A program made the position numbers and the translations under genes. Of a DNA stretch of 12,199 nucleotides, positions 1-9,298 are shown piece after piece. The DNA is from an uncultured Phycisphaerales bacterium (GTDB taxonomy: Bacteria; Planctomycetota; Phycisphaerae; WQYP01): NCBI GenBank assembly GCA_937901265.1, contig CALCHA010000462.1, forward strand, positions 1 through 12,199. Direction: 5' to 3'. The number at the start of each line of letters is the position of its first letter. Within the stretch, counting starts at the first letter, position 1. A model generated the notes under the pieces. It was not told the origin of the DNA. It searched no databases and saw only the letters and a program-made list of their open reading frames with translations.

Positions 1-2442
<2,442 letters not shown>

Positions 2443-2555
2443 CGTCAGCCTCGATTAAGTGCGCAAAGAATTGACCATCGATCGTAGGCCGCGGAGGGCT
2501 CGGCTGCCAGAAGAGCGGGGGGAATTTGGAGGGCGAGGGAGAGAGGAGCAGCAAT

Positions 2556-2582
2556 GAAAAAAGGCCCCGCGTTGCGGAGCCT
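2556..2582 (-). terminator. rho-independent terminator after rpsG
   Basis: Read on the minus strand, AGGCTCCGC, a three-base AAC loop and GCGGGGCCT form a nine-pair stem (one G-T pair), followed directly by a run of T (A-run at 2557-2562 on the plus strand). It lies 30 bases past the rpsG stop and about 115 bases before the DUF255 start. It therefore separates the ribosomal transcript from the downstream gene. Confidence 0.87.
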
Positions 2583-2612
2583 CGTGGGGATTTTCGAATG
2601 AGCCCGTGGGCG

Positions 2613-3089
2613 TTACCAGGCGAAGTGGGCGAAGGCCTTGTTGGCGTCGGCCATCTTGTGGACGTTTTCGCGGGTGGTCATGGCAGCGCCTTCCTTGCGG
2701 GCGGCGGCGATGAGTTCATCGGCGAGGCGTTCGTGCATGGGCTTGCCGGACTTGGCGCGGGAGGCCTCGATGACCCAGCGGATGGCGAGGGATTGCTGAC
2801 GCTTGCGGCCGACGGCCATGGGAACCTGGTAGTTGGCCCCACCGACGCGGCGGGAGCGGACCTCAATCATGGGCTTGACGTTGTTGAGGGCGGCCTCGAA
2901 GACGTCGATGGGCTTGGCGTCTTTGACGCGCTGTTCGACGATCTTGAGGGCCCCGTAGACCACGCGCTGGGCGGTGGCCTTCTTGCCTGAGTACATCATG
3001 CAGTTGGTGAACTTGCTGAGGAGCAGGCTGCCGAAGACCGGATCGGGCTTGAGGGTTTCCGGAGCGGCGGTAAAGGACTTTGCACCCAT
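2613..3089 (-). CDS. rpsG: 30S ribosomal protein S7
   Basis: The 158-residue protein matches the usual S7 length of about 156. It is the primary protein that nucleates assembly of the 30S head on the 3' domain of 16S rRNA. Family signatures are clear: [45 protein letters not shown] and the C-terminal [15 protein letters not shown]. The ATG at 3089 has an AAAGGA ribosome-binding site seven bases upstream (3097-3102). It follows rpsL after 97 bases on the same strand and ends at a terminator, so the two genes are likely one transcript. In many bacteria fusA and tuf follow directly; here they do not. Confidence 0.98.
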   Translation of the reverse strand: MGAKSFTAAPETLKPDPVFGSLLLSKFTNCMMYSGKKATAQRVVYGALKIVEQRVKDAKPIDVFEAALNNVKPMIEVRSRRVGGANYQVPMAVGRKRQQSLAIRWVIEASRAKSGKPMHERLADELIAAARKEGAAMTTRENVHKMADANKAFAHFAW

Positions 3090-3139
3090 GGAATGTTCCT
3101 TTCAATTCTCCCGCGTCGGCCACAGGGGCCGGGGATACT

Positions 3140-3182
3140 TTTGGAGAAGATAGAAGACAGAAGTCAGACGGTGAGGTCAGAC
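3140..3182 (-). repeat. pyrimidine-rich imperfect repeats in the rpsL-rpsG spacer
   Basis: On the minus strand this spacer carries two copies of GTCTGAC (plus coordinates 3163-3169 and 3176-3182, 13 bases apart), then a run of TCTTCT-like units. It is almost purine-free on that strand. Nothing coding is seen in the 97-base spacer apart from the rpsG ribosome-binding site and a weak GGCC/GGCC hairpin at 3118-3130. Its function is unknown; it may be simple-sequence drift. Confidence 0.4.
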
Positions 3183-3186
3183 GCTC

Positions 3187-3558
3187 TTATTTGGGACGTT
3201 TGGCGCCATACTTGGAGCGGCTGCGGCGGCGGGCTTCGACGCCGGAGGAGTCGAGGACGCCACGGACGATGTGGTAACGAACGCCGGGCAAGTCGCGGAC
3301 GCGGCCACCGCGAACCAGGACGATGGAGTGTTCCTGGAGATTGTGGTCGATGCCGGGGATGTAGGCGGTGACTTCCTTGCCGTTGGAGAGCCGCACGCGG
3401 GCGACCTTACGCAGCGCCGAGTTGGGCTTTTTGGGCGTCATGGTCTTGACGACGGTGCAGACGCCGCGTTTCTGGGGCGACGCTTCGAGGTCTTTGACTT
3501 TGTTGATGCGCTTGAGGGGGACGCGCGGCTTCTTGAGGAGCTGATTGATGGTCGGCAT
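3187..3558 (-). CDS. rpsL: 30S ribosomal protein S12
   Basis: The 123-residue S12 is full length. It is the decoding-centre protein that contacts helices 18, 27 and 44 of 16S rRNA. Signatures are [30 protein letters not shown] and [19 protein letters not shown]. Lys43 (PKKPNS loop) is the common residue. Position 88, normally lysine, is arginine (codon at 3295-3297, CGC on the coding strand). Asp89, the site of RimO methylthiolation in some bacteria, is kept. K88R is a classical streptomycin-resistance substitution. The ATG at 3558 has GAAGGT five bases upstream (3564-3569). It is first gene of a two-gene unit with rpsG and is divergent from the CPBP protease gene. Confidence 0.98.
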   Translation of the reverse strand: MPTINQLLKKPRVPLKRINKVKDLEASPQKRGVCTVVKTMTPKKPNSALRKVARVRLSNGKEVTAYIPGIDHNLQEHSIVLVRGGRVRDLPGVRYHIVRGVLDSSGVEARRRSRSKYGAKRPK

Positions 3559-3570
3559 TGCTTACCTTCT

Positions 3571-3658
3571 GTCCGAAAAATGTGCCAGCGGATCGCCGGA
3601 CGAAGCTGACGCACGCGGTGCACAAACACCGCCAGCGCGAGCCTCGCCCCAAGACGAG
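3571..3658 (-). promoter_or_regulatory. predicted rpsL mRNA leader with three hairpins
   Basis: If transcription starts near 3658, the leader is about 100 nt. On the minus strand it can form CTCGTC/GGCGAG with a four-base loop (3643-3658), GCGGTG/CACCGC with a six-base loop (3615-3632), and a longer-range GTCCG/CGGAC pairing (3571-3575 with 3597-3601) just before the ribosome-binding site. The first hairpin would sit at the very 5' end. Ribosomal-protein leaders often carry autoregulatory sites, but no known leader family is recognised here. Confidence 0.35.
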
Positions 3659-3664
3659 CCGCTT

Positions 3665-3693
3665 ACTTTACCGGGTTGGGGAAGTTGTTGCAA
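3665..3693 (-). promoter_or_regulatory. candidate sigma70-type promoter for rpsL-rpsG
   Basis: Reading the minus strand, TTGCAA (3688-3693) and TAAAGT (3665-3670) are separated by exactly 17 bases. Each box matches four of six consensus positions. The predicted start is near 3658, about 100 bases before the rpsL ATG. This is the best promoter-like pair in the 212-base divergent spacer between rpsL and the protease gene. Confidence 0.5.
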
Positions 3694-3770
3694 GTTGCGG
3701 AGGAGTGTTTTGGCGGGGCCCAACGGCATGGCGAGGTTTTTTCGGAGGCATCTGCCCGTATCATATAAGG

Positions 3771-5102
3771 ATGTCGCTGCGGCCGGGCGAAATCTTCTGC
3801 TATCTGGTGCTGGTGTGTTGCGCAATTTTGCCCCTGGCGCTGCCCAGATCGCGTCCCTCGCTTCTGGAGCCGGCGACGGCGCCCGGGGGGATTGCGCCGC
3901 CGGAGGCCGCGACGCTTTTGCCGGCGCGCTACATCGTGGGGGTCTATGCGCTGAGCGAACAGATGGGGCATCCGCCGGCGGGCGGTCTGGCGGATCAGCT
4001 TTTGAGCACGGCACAGACGCCGGCGGATCGGTTTCGGGGGCTGCTGGTGCAGCGTTTTCTCGAGGGGCCTGGGGCGGCGGATGGGGCGATTCGCAGCCTG
4101 GCGGAGGATCATCCGGCGCTGGCCCCCGACGCGTCGCTGGTGCTGGCGCGTGATGCCGCGACGGAGCCTGCGCCGGAGGTTGCGCCGGCGAGCGAGAAGC
4201 AGTTCATCGCGCGGCACGGCTACTTTGCGCGGCTGGCGCTGGCGCAGGACCTGCCCAACAGCGATCCCGCAAGGGCTGCGCTGCTGGCAGTCGGTATTCG
4301 TACGACGCTGGCGATGTTGGTGGCCGGGGTGACGGCGCTGGGGGCGGTGATGGTGGGGCTGGTGCTGCTGATCGTGCTGATCGTGCTGCGGACGCGCGAT
4401 CGATTGCTGCCCAGGTTTCCCCGGGTGGTGCTGCCGGCCAATCGCCAGCCCTATCTGGAAGCATTCACCCTCTATTTGTTGCTGCTCATCCCGTTGCCGC
4501 TGCTTCTGGCGCGGCTGGATTACACACCGCGGGGGCTGATGATCGCGCTCTATGCGCTGGCCCCGGCGGTGGCGATCGTGTGGCCGCTGCTGCGCGGGCG
4601 GTCGTGGGGGGAATTTCGTACGATGGCCGCGCTGAACACCGGCAGGGGGGTGGTGCGGGAGATGGGCGCGGGCGTCGTGGGCTACCTGGCGGGGCTGCCG
4701 CTGGTGGCCATTGCGCTCGTCGTTTCGCTTCTGTTGACGGCCATGGCGCACAAGGTGGCATCGCACCCGATTCAGAACGTGATTTCGTCCGATCCCCGAA
4801 CCCTGGCGGCTCTGTTTGCGCTGGCGTCGCTCCTGGCGCCGCTGTTCGAGGAAATGATGTTTCGCGGGCTCTTGTATGGGCAACTCCGCGGACGCTTTTC
4901 GTGGGTGCCGGCCGCGGTTCTTTCGTCGCTGCTTTTTGCCGCCATCCATCCGCAGGGCTGGACGCTGATTCCGGGTCTGGGGGCCATCGGATTTGTGCTG
5001 GCGACGTTGCGTGAGCAGCGCAACAGCATCGTGGCATCGATGACGGCCCATGCGCTCAACAACACCTTTGCCCTGGCGGTGATGGCCTTTGCGCTTTCGT
5101 GA
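3771..5102 (+). CDS. CPBP (CAAX/Abi) family intramembrane metalloprotease
   Basis: Length is 443 residues from the ATG at 3771. The C-terminal half has the three CPBP glutamyl-protease motifs inside membrane helices: EEMMFRG (Glu360, Glu361, Arg365), FAAIHPQ (His393) and HALNN (His427, Asn431). An N-terminal helix (about 9-24) is followed by some 150 mostly soluble residues, probably outside the membrane, then helices near 180-205, 230-247, 256-273, 303-325 and 345-359. I chose 3771 because hydrophobic sequence begins there and the upstream frame is arginine-rich. Only AAGG directly abuts the ATG, so translation may be leaderless; a TATCAT at 3759-3764 would fit that. The physiological substrate is unknown. 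It heads the run with mutL. Confidence 0.85.
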   Translation: MSLRPGEIFCYLVLVCCAILPLALPRSRPSLLEPATAPGGIAPPEAATLLPARYIVGVYALSEQMGHPPAGGLADQLLSTAQTPADRFRGLLVQRFLEGPGAADGAIRSLAEDHPALAPDASLVLARDAATEPAPEVAPASEKQFIARHGYFARLALAQDLPNSDPARAALLAVGIRTTLAMLVAGVTALGAVMVGLVLLIVLIVLRTRDRLLPRFPRVVLPANRQPYLEAFTLYLLLLIPLPLLLARLDYTPRGLMIALYALAPAVAIVWPLLRGRSWGEFRTMAALNTGRGVVREMGAGVVGYLAGLPLVAIALVVSLLLTAMAHKVASHPIQNVISSDPRTLAALFALASLLAPLFEEMMFRGLLYGQLRGRFSWVPAAVLSSLLFAAIHPQGWTLIPGLGAIGFVLATLREQRNSIVASMTAHALNNTFALAVMAFALS

Positions 5103-5146
5103 GGCTCGCATTTACCTCCGCCGCCGGCCCACTTACCATGGGCGGC

Positions 5147-7096
5147 ATGTCCACCGATCCCTCCACCGCCACGCCGCCGCCCCCGCGGATTCGTCCGTTG
5201 CCCGATGCCTTGATCAACAAAATCGCGGCGGGGGAAGTGGTGGAGCGGCCGGCGTCGGTGGTGAAGGAACTGCTGGAAAACGCGATCGATGCGGGGGCGC
5301 GGCGAATCGCCGTGACGATCGAGGAGGGGGGGCGCACGCTGATCCGGGTGTCGGACGATGGGCAGGGGATTCCGGCCGAGGATGCGGCGCTGGCCTTTGC
5401 CCAGCATGCGACCTCGAAAATTCAGTCCCCGGAAGATTTGTTTGCGATCACCACGATGGGGTTCCGCGGCGAGGCGCTGGCGTCGATTGCGTCCGTGTCG
5501 CATGCGACCCTCACCACCCGGACGCGTGCGGCCGAGCATGCGATTGTGCTGGAGGTGAAGGACTCCGTGCTGGCACCCGCGGTTCCCGCTGCGGCGCCGC
5601 CGGGGACGACGCTGGAGATACGGGATCTGTTTTACAGCGTGCCGGCGCGGCGGAAGTTTCTGCGGACCGACGCCACGGAGTTTTCACACATTCACGAGAT
5701 GGTGCTGCGCTCGGCGTTGCCCCACCCGGAGGTGGGCTTCACGCTGGGGCACAACAGCCGCACGGTGCTGGAGCTGCGGGCGACGCAGGATGCGCATCTG
5801 CGGGTGGCGGAGGCGTTGACCGGGAGTGACGGGGGGGGCGACCTGCACGCGCAGCTGATCCCGCTGCGTTTTGAGGAACGGGGGATCGGCATCAGCGGCT
5901 TTGCCGGGCAGCCCTCCCTGGCGCGGCCCAATGTGAAGTTCCAATACCTGTTTTTGAATGGCCGCTTCATCCGCGACCGCTCGTTGTTTCATGCCCTCAA
6001 GGAGGCCTACCGCGGCCTGATCGAGCCCGCGGCGCAACCGGCGGCCATTTTGTTTTTGCGGATGGATCCCTCGTGGTTTGATGTCAACGTGCATCCGCAG
6101 AAAACCGAGGTGCGCTTCCGCGACTCGGGCAGCGTGTACCGGGCGGTGCTGGCGGCGCTGCGTGAGAAGCTGCTTTCCAGCGATCTCACGCCGCAGGTCC
6201 GCACGGCAAATCGCTTCGAGGGGGCCGGCGGACAGGGCGGTGGCCAGGGCAGTGCCGGAAGCCATGGCCCCTGGTCCGGCGCGCGCGATGCCTCCTCGTC
6301 CCGCGATTCGGCGGAGACGCGGCAGGTGATTGCGGAATTCTTCCGGCAGGCGTCGCCGGCGCAGCCGCGGCTGGAGTATGGGGTCGAGACAAGCCCCTCG
6401 CCGATTGATGATCCGAGCCGGGTGACGTTCGGGGAGCCCCGCGCAAGCGAGAAGCCGGAGAGCGCGGAAGCCCCGGCCGCACTCGTTGAACATCAACATT
6501 TGAAATCGGAAGGCCGCTTCATCCAGCTGCACAACACATTCATCGTCGCCGAATCGGGCGATGCCGCCGGGGGGATCGTGATCATCGATCAGCATGCGCT
6601 GCACGAGCGGATTTTGTACGAAGAGCTTTTTGCGCGGGCGACCCGCGGCGCGCTTGAGGGGCAGCGGCTGCTGTTGCCGGAAATTCTGCCGATCACCCCG
6701 CGCCACGCCGCCGCGCTGGAGACGGTGCGGCCGCTGCTGGCGACGCTGGGGATCGAAATCACCGATTTTGATGCCGGCTCGATTGCCGTGCATTCGTTTC
6801 CGTCGCTGCTGTCCAAGGTCAATCCGCGGGAATTTCTCCGGGATCTGCTGGACCGGCTGCTCGATGTCGGTGGGGGGGGCAGCAAACTCGCGCCCGAGGA
6901 GCTGCTGCACGAGGTGCTCGACATGGCCTCCTGCAAGGCGGCGGTGAAGGCGGGCTATCCCCTGTCTCAGGAAGAAATCGCGGCACTGCTTGCCCGGAAG
7001 GAGCAGGTGGATCGCTCCAGCAATTGTCCTCACGGCCGGCCCACGACGTTGCGCCTGTCCCTGTCAGATCTCGAACGGCAGTTCAAACGCAAATAA
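5147..7096 (+). CDS. mutL: DNA mismatch repair protein MutL (endonuclease type)
   Basis: 649 residues from the ATG at 5147. An N-terminal GHKL ATPase shows KIAAGEVVERP, ELLENAIDAGA (Glu41, Asn45), DDGQGI (70-75) and GFRGEAL (105-111). A Ser/Gly/Pro-rich linker spans about 355-445. The C-terminal dimerisation and nicking domain has DQHALHERILYE (Asp481 to Glu492), fitting DQHA(X2)E(X4)E, plus a CKAAV motif and CPHGRPT (627-633). This is the metal-dependent nickase form used where MutH is absent. MutL couples MutS mismatch recognition to strand removal; no mutS is in the window. Alternative starts are ATG 5138 and GTG 5099, the latter overlapping the protease stop by four bases; none has a clear ribosome-binding site. 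Confidence 0.96.
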   Translation: MSTDPSTATPPPPRIRPLPDALINKIAAGEVVERPASVVKELLENAIDAGARRIAVTIEEGGRTLIRVSDDGQGIPAEDAALAFAQHATSKIQSPEDLFAITTMGFRGEALASIASVSHATLTTRTRAAEHAIVLEVKDSVLAPAVPAAAPPGTTLEIRDLFYSVPARRKFLRTDATEFSHIHEMVLRSALPHPEVGFTLGHNSRTVLELRATQDAHLRVAEALTGSDGGGDLHAQLIPLRFEERGIGISGFAGQPSLARPNVKFQYLFLNGRFIRDRSLFHALKEAYRGLIEPAAQPAAILFLRMDPSWFDVNVHPQKTEVRFRDSGSVYRAVLAALREKLLSSDLTPQVRTANRFEGAGGQGGGQGSAGSHGPWSGARDASSSRDSAETRQVIAEFFRQASPAQPRLEYGVETSPSPIDDPSRVTFGEPRASEKPESAEAPAALVEHQHLKSEGRFIQLHNTFIVAESGDAAGGIVIIDQHALHERILYEELFARATRGALEGQRLLLPEILPITPRHAAALETVRPLLATLGIEITDFDAGSIAVHSFPSLLSKVNPREFLRDLLDRLLDVGGGGSKLAPEELLHEVLDMASCKAAVKAGYPLSQEEIAALLARKEQVDRSSNCPHGRPTTLRLSLSDLERQFKRK

Positions 7097-7105
7097 GGAG
7101 TCCGC

Positions 7106-7570
7106 ATGTCGAACCTTCCTCCCAGCACGCCTCCCCCGCCGATGCAGTATGCGTCGCCCTCCTCCGGCGACGACGGCGGAGCGCTCAACATTCTTTCCAC
7201 CTGCTGGTACGTCTTTGCCGTGCTGGTGCTGCTGCCCTCGTGCATCGGCGGGATTTACATGGCATTCGGGCTGATTTTCGGTGGCCTGGGCGCGGCGGCG
7301 GGGGCGTCCGGCGGCGATGCCGGTGGCGGCCTGGCGGTCGGTGCGCTGGGGATGATCCCCTGCTGCTTCGGCGGGGCGCTGGCCTCGGTCTTCATCGTGC
7401 TCTCCTACCTTTGCTATCGCACGGGACGCAACCTCGCGGCACGCCGAAACCACACGCTGTGCTTCGTCACCGGCCTGGTCGTTTGCCTCATTTTTCCCCT
7501 GGGCACGATCCTCGGCGTCTTCACGCTCATCACCATCAACAAACCTGAAGTCAAAATACTCTTCACCTGA
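7106..7570 (+). CDS. small multi-pass membrane protein of unknown function
   Basis: 154 residues. A proline/serine-rich, probably cytoplasmic N-terminus (1-25) precedes three hydrophobic spans near 30-60, 75-104 and 116-145, separated by a Gly/Ala-rich loop and a basic GRNLAARRN segment. The C-terminal pattern FPLGTILGVFTLITI followed by NKPEVKILF resembles small uncharacterised membrane proteins I associate with Planctomycetota; no named domain is recognised. The ATG has an excellent AAGGAG five bases upstream (7095-7100), embedded in the mutL stop region. The spacing indicates co-transcription and probable translational coupling with mutL. No catalytic residues are evident. Confidence 0.8.
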   Translation: MSNLPPSTPPPPMQYASPSSGDDGGALNILSTCWYVFAVLVLLPSCIGGIYMAFGLIFGGLGAAAGASGGDAGGGLAVGALGMIPCCFGGALASVFIVLSYLCYRTGRNLAARRNHTLCFVTGLVVCLIFPLGTILGVFTLITINKPEVKILFT

Positions 7571-7581
7571 TCGGCTCCTCC

Positions 7582-8631
7582 GTGCAGTACCCCGTCGCCA
7601 TCACCCGCCTCGCCCTGCTGACGCCCTTCGGCCCGGACACCTGGGGCGCCCTGCGCGAGGGGCGCCGGCTGACCGACCATTCCCCCGTGGCCGACGAATG
7701 GCTGGATGCGGACGAGTCTCTTGATCGGGCGGCTCGCCTGGCGCTGGCGGTGGCGCGACGGGTGGATCCGCCGCGCGACACGCCGCTGTTTTTCGCGACC
7801 AGCAAGGGCCCGGCGACGACGTGGCTGGCGGCGCTCGATCGCCTGGCGCGGGGCGACGCATTGACCGAGCAGCAGGCGCGGTCGGTCGCTTTGGGGGCGG
7901 GATCCCTGGGCTTTTCGGTGGCCGAGCGGCTGGGTCTCACGGCACCGGTGCACACCTCGGTCGCGGCCTGTTCATCGGGGATGCACGCGCTGCATCGGGC
8001 CAGCCGTGCGATCGCGCGGGGAGAGATCGATCGCGCGCTGGTGCTGGCGGGGGATGCGTCGCTGCATCCGCTGTTCACGGGATCGTTTGAGCGACTGGGC
8101 GTGGTGGCCCCGCGCGATGCCGCCGGACGTCGCGCGTGTGTGCCTTTCGGCGCGGCGGGCGCGGGCTTCTTTTTGATCGAAGCGGCTGCGGCGCTGCTGC
8201 TCGAAGCGCGGCCGGTGGGCGATCCGCTGGCGTGGATCGAGCAGGTGGAGATTGCCGCCGACTCCACCGGGCTGATCGCGATCGATGGACAAACCGTCAG
8301 CCTGCGCCACGTCCTGCAGCGCGCTGCCCTGCTGGGGCCACCGGCGTTTGTGCATGCGCACGCCACGGGCACGGCGCACGACCTGCATGAGATGGCCGCG
8401 ATCCGCTCGGTGTTTTCCGAGGTTCCGGTGTTCTCGCACAAGTTCTGGCTGGGCCATTCCCTGGCGGCGGCGGGGTTGCTGGCGGCGGGGCTATCGACGC
8501 TGGCGCACCAGCATGGCGTGACGCCGACGGGGATTGTGGTCAACCCCGCGGCGCGGTCGGTGACGATCGCGCAGGGGTTCGGAGGGCATATCTCCGTGCT
8601 CGGCTTGCGCGGCAGCGGGCAGAGACCCTGA
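7582..8631 (+). CDS. short beta-ketoacyl-ACP synthase (thiolase-fold) protein
   Basis: 349 residues from a GTG at 7582. The N-terminus (VAITRLALLTPFG after the start) matches the opening strand of ketosynthases. The active-site set is complete: Cys130 in VAACSSGMHAL, His260 in HATGT, Lys287 and His292 in KFWLGHSLAAAG, with the Lys-His spacing of five seen in FabB. The protein should therefore be capable of decarboxylative Claisen condensation on an acyl carrier protein. At 349 residues it is about 50-60 shorter than FabB/FabF and its intervening loops are divergent, so it is probably not the housekeeping enzyme. No acyl carrier protein, ketoreductase or dehydratase lies nearby. It starts 11 bases after the membrane-protein gene. 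The pathway is unknown. Confidence 0.85.
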   Translation: MQYPVAITRLALLTPFGPDTWGALREGRRLTDHSPVADEWLDADESLDRAARLALAVARRVDPPRDTPLFFATSKGPATTWLAALDRLARGDALTEQQARSVALGAGSLGFSVAERLGLTAPVHTSVAACSSGMHALHRASRAIARGEIDRALVLAGDASLHPLFTGSFERLGVVAPRDAAGRRACVPFGAAGAGFFLIEAAAALLLEARPVGDPLAWIEQVEIAADSTGLIAIDGQTVSLRHVLQRAALLGPPAFVHAHATGTAHDLHEMAAIRSVFSEVPVFSHKFWLGHSLAAAGLLAAGLSTLAHQHGVTPTGIVVNPAARSVTIAQGFGGHISVLGLRGSGQRP

Positions 8632-8756
8632 CGACCGGCGCACGCACCGACCACCCAACCCGAGAGGGCACCCACCACACCCCGCCGCAGGTCCGTGCAA
8701 GCCCCGCGCGTCCGCATGACTTTTTTTCGACAATCCCTTATCTTGCTTCTCTCTTC

Positions 8757-8829
8757 GGGGCTGTGCTCAAGACAGGGCGGCGAGCGTCGCAGAGCGCTCT
8801 TGCGGACCGCCCCCTGGCGTGGAAGCCCC
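8757..8829 (+). other. foldable GC-rich stretch upstream of the DUF3467 gene
   Basis: In the 259-base gap 8632-8890 I see no credible gene. This part can fold as nested stems: GGGGCT/AGCCCC closing (8757-8762 with 8824-8829), GGGCGG/CCGCCC (8775-8780 with 8807-8812) and an inner CGCAGAGC/GCTCT plus GCG hairpin over the palindrome AGAGCGCTCT (8791-8800). It could be a 5' leader or a small RNA, but matches no RNA family I recognise. A TTTAAT at 8863-8868 is a possible -10 box closer to the gene, which would leave this stretch untranscribed. Confidence 0.3.
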
Positions 8830-8890
8830 CTGGCCGCGGCTCGGTCGGAGGTGCACTTGATTTTTAATTCTGGCGAAATGGAGACGTGAC

Positions 8891-9235
8891 ATGTCTGAAG
8901 TCAACCCGCAGGTCGGTCAACCCGGCGCCCCCAACCAGGGCGGCGTGCAGCAGATGCAGGTGCAACTCCGCGAGGACAAGGCCCACGTGGTCTATTCCAA
9001 CGTCTGCCGTCTTTTCGGCGGCCCCAACGCCGAAGAACTCGTCGTCGATTTCGCCATCACCACGCCGGCGCCCGATCGGCAGGACGTGATGAACATGGAC
9101 GTGAACGCGCGGGTGATCATGAATTACTTCGCGGCCAAGCGGCTCGCTCTGGCGCTCTCGCAGGCGGTCCAACGCTACGAACAGCAGTTCGGCCCCATCG
9201 AGCTGGATCCGCGCAAGCGCCTGAAGCAGGGCTGA
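8891..9235 (+). CDS. DUF3467 family protein
   Basis: 114 residues, the usual size for this small, cytoplasmic, uncharacterised family. The N-terminus (1-25) is Gln/Gly/Pro-rich and probably disordered. The core has the family layout: VVYSNVCRLFGGPNAEELVVDF, then an MNMDVNARVIMNYFAAKRLALAL stretch, then a YEQQFGPIEL end. These match the conserved YaN, DF, AKRL and YExxFGPI positions. The ATG at 8891 has GGAG seven bases upstream (8880-8883). A terminator 24 bases after the stop suggests a single-gene transcript. No enzymatic residues stand out and the molecular role is unknown. Confidence 0.85.
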   Translation: MSEVNPQVGQPGAPNQGGVQQMQVQLREDKAHVVYSNVCRLFGGPNAEELVVDFAITTPAPDRQDVMNMDVNARVIMNYFAAKRLALALSQAVQRYEQQFGPIELDPRKRLKQG

Positions 9236-9258
9236 TTCGCCCGGCGCGCAATCCTGTG

Positions 9259-9286
9259 GCCCCGGTTTTCCGGCCGGGGCGTTTTT
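9259..9286 (+). terminator. rho-independent terminator after the DUF3467 gene
   Basis: GCCCCGG (9259-9265), an eight-base loop TTTTCCGG, and CCGGGGC (9274-9280) form a perfect seven-pair GC stem followed by GTTTTT (9281-9286). It begins 24 bases after the DUF3467 stop and ends only 12 bases before the first possible start of the uracil-DNA glycosylase gene. Confidence 0.85.
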
Positions 9287-9298
9287 AGGGCCTCGTGG

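Noticed and set aside
3558..3770. 71-residue upstream extension of the CPBP protease
   Set aside because: The extension is Arg-rich, has no start signal and overlaps the rpsL start and leader. The hydrophobic N-terminus begins at 3771.
3663..5111. 482-residue open frame on the minus strand
   Set aside because: Codon-aligned antisense of the CPBP protease; Arg/Gln/His-rich with no domain, and the protease motifs lie on the other strand.
5684..7033. 449-residue open frame on the minus strand
   Set aside because: Antisense of mutL, rich in Arg and Gln, with no recognisable motif.
8695..8889. 64-residue frame with a signal-peptide-like start (MTFFRQSLILLLSSGLC)
   Set aside because: No ribosome-binding site, no lipobox, arginine-rich tail, and it covers the foldable GC-rich stretch before DUF3467. 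Chance is the better explanation.
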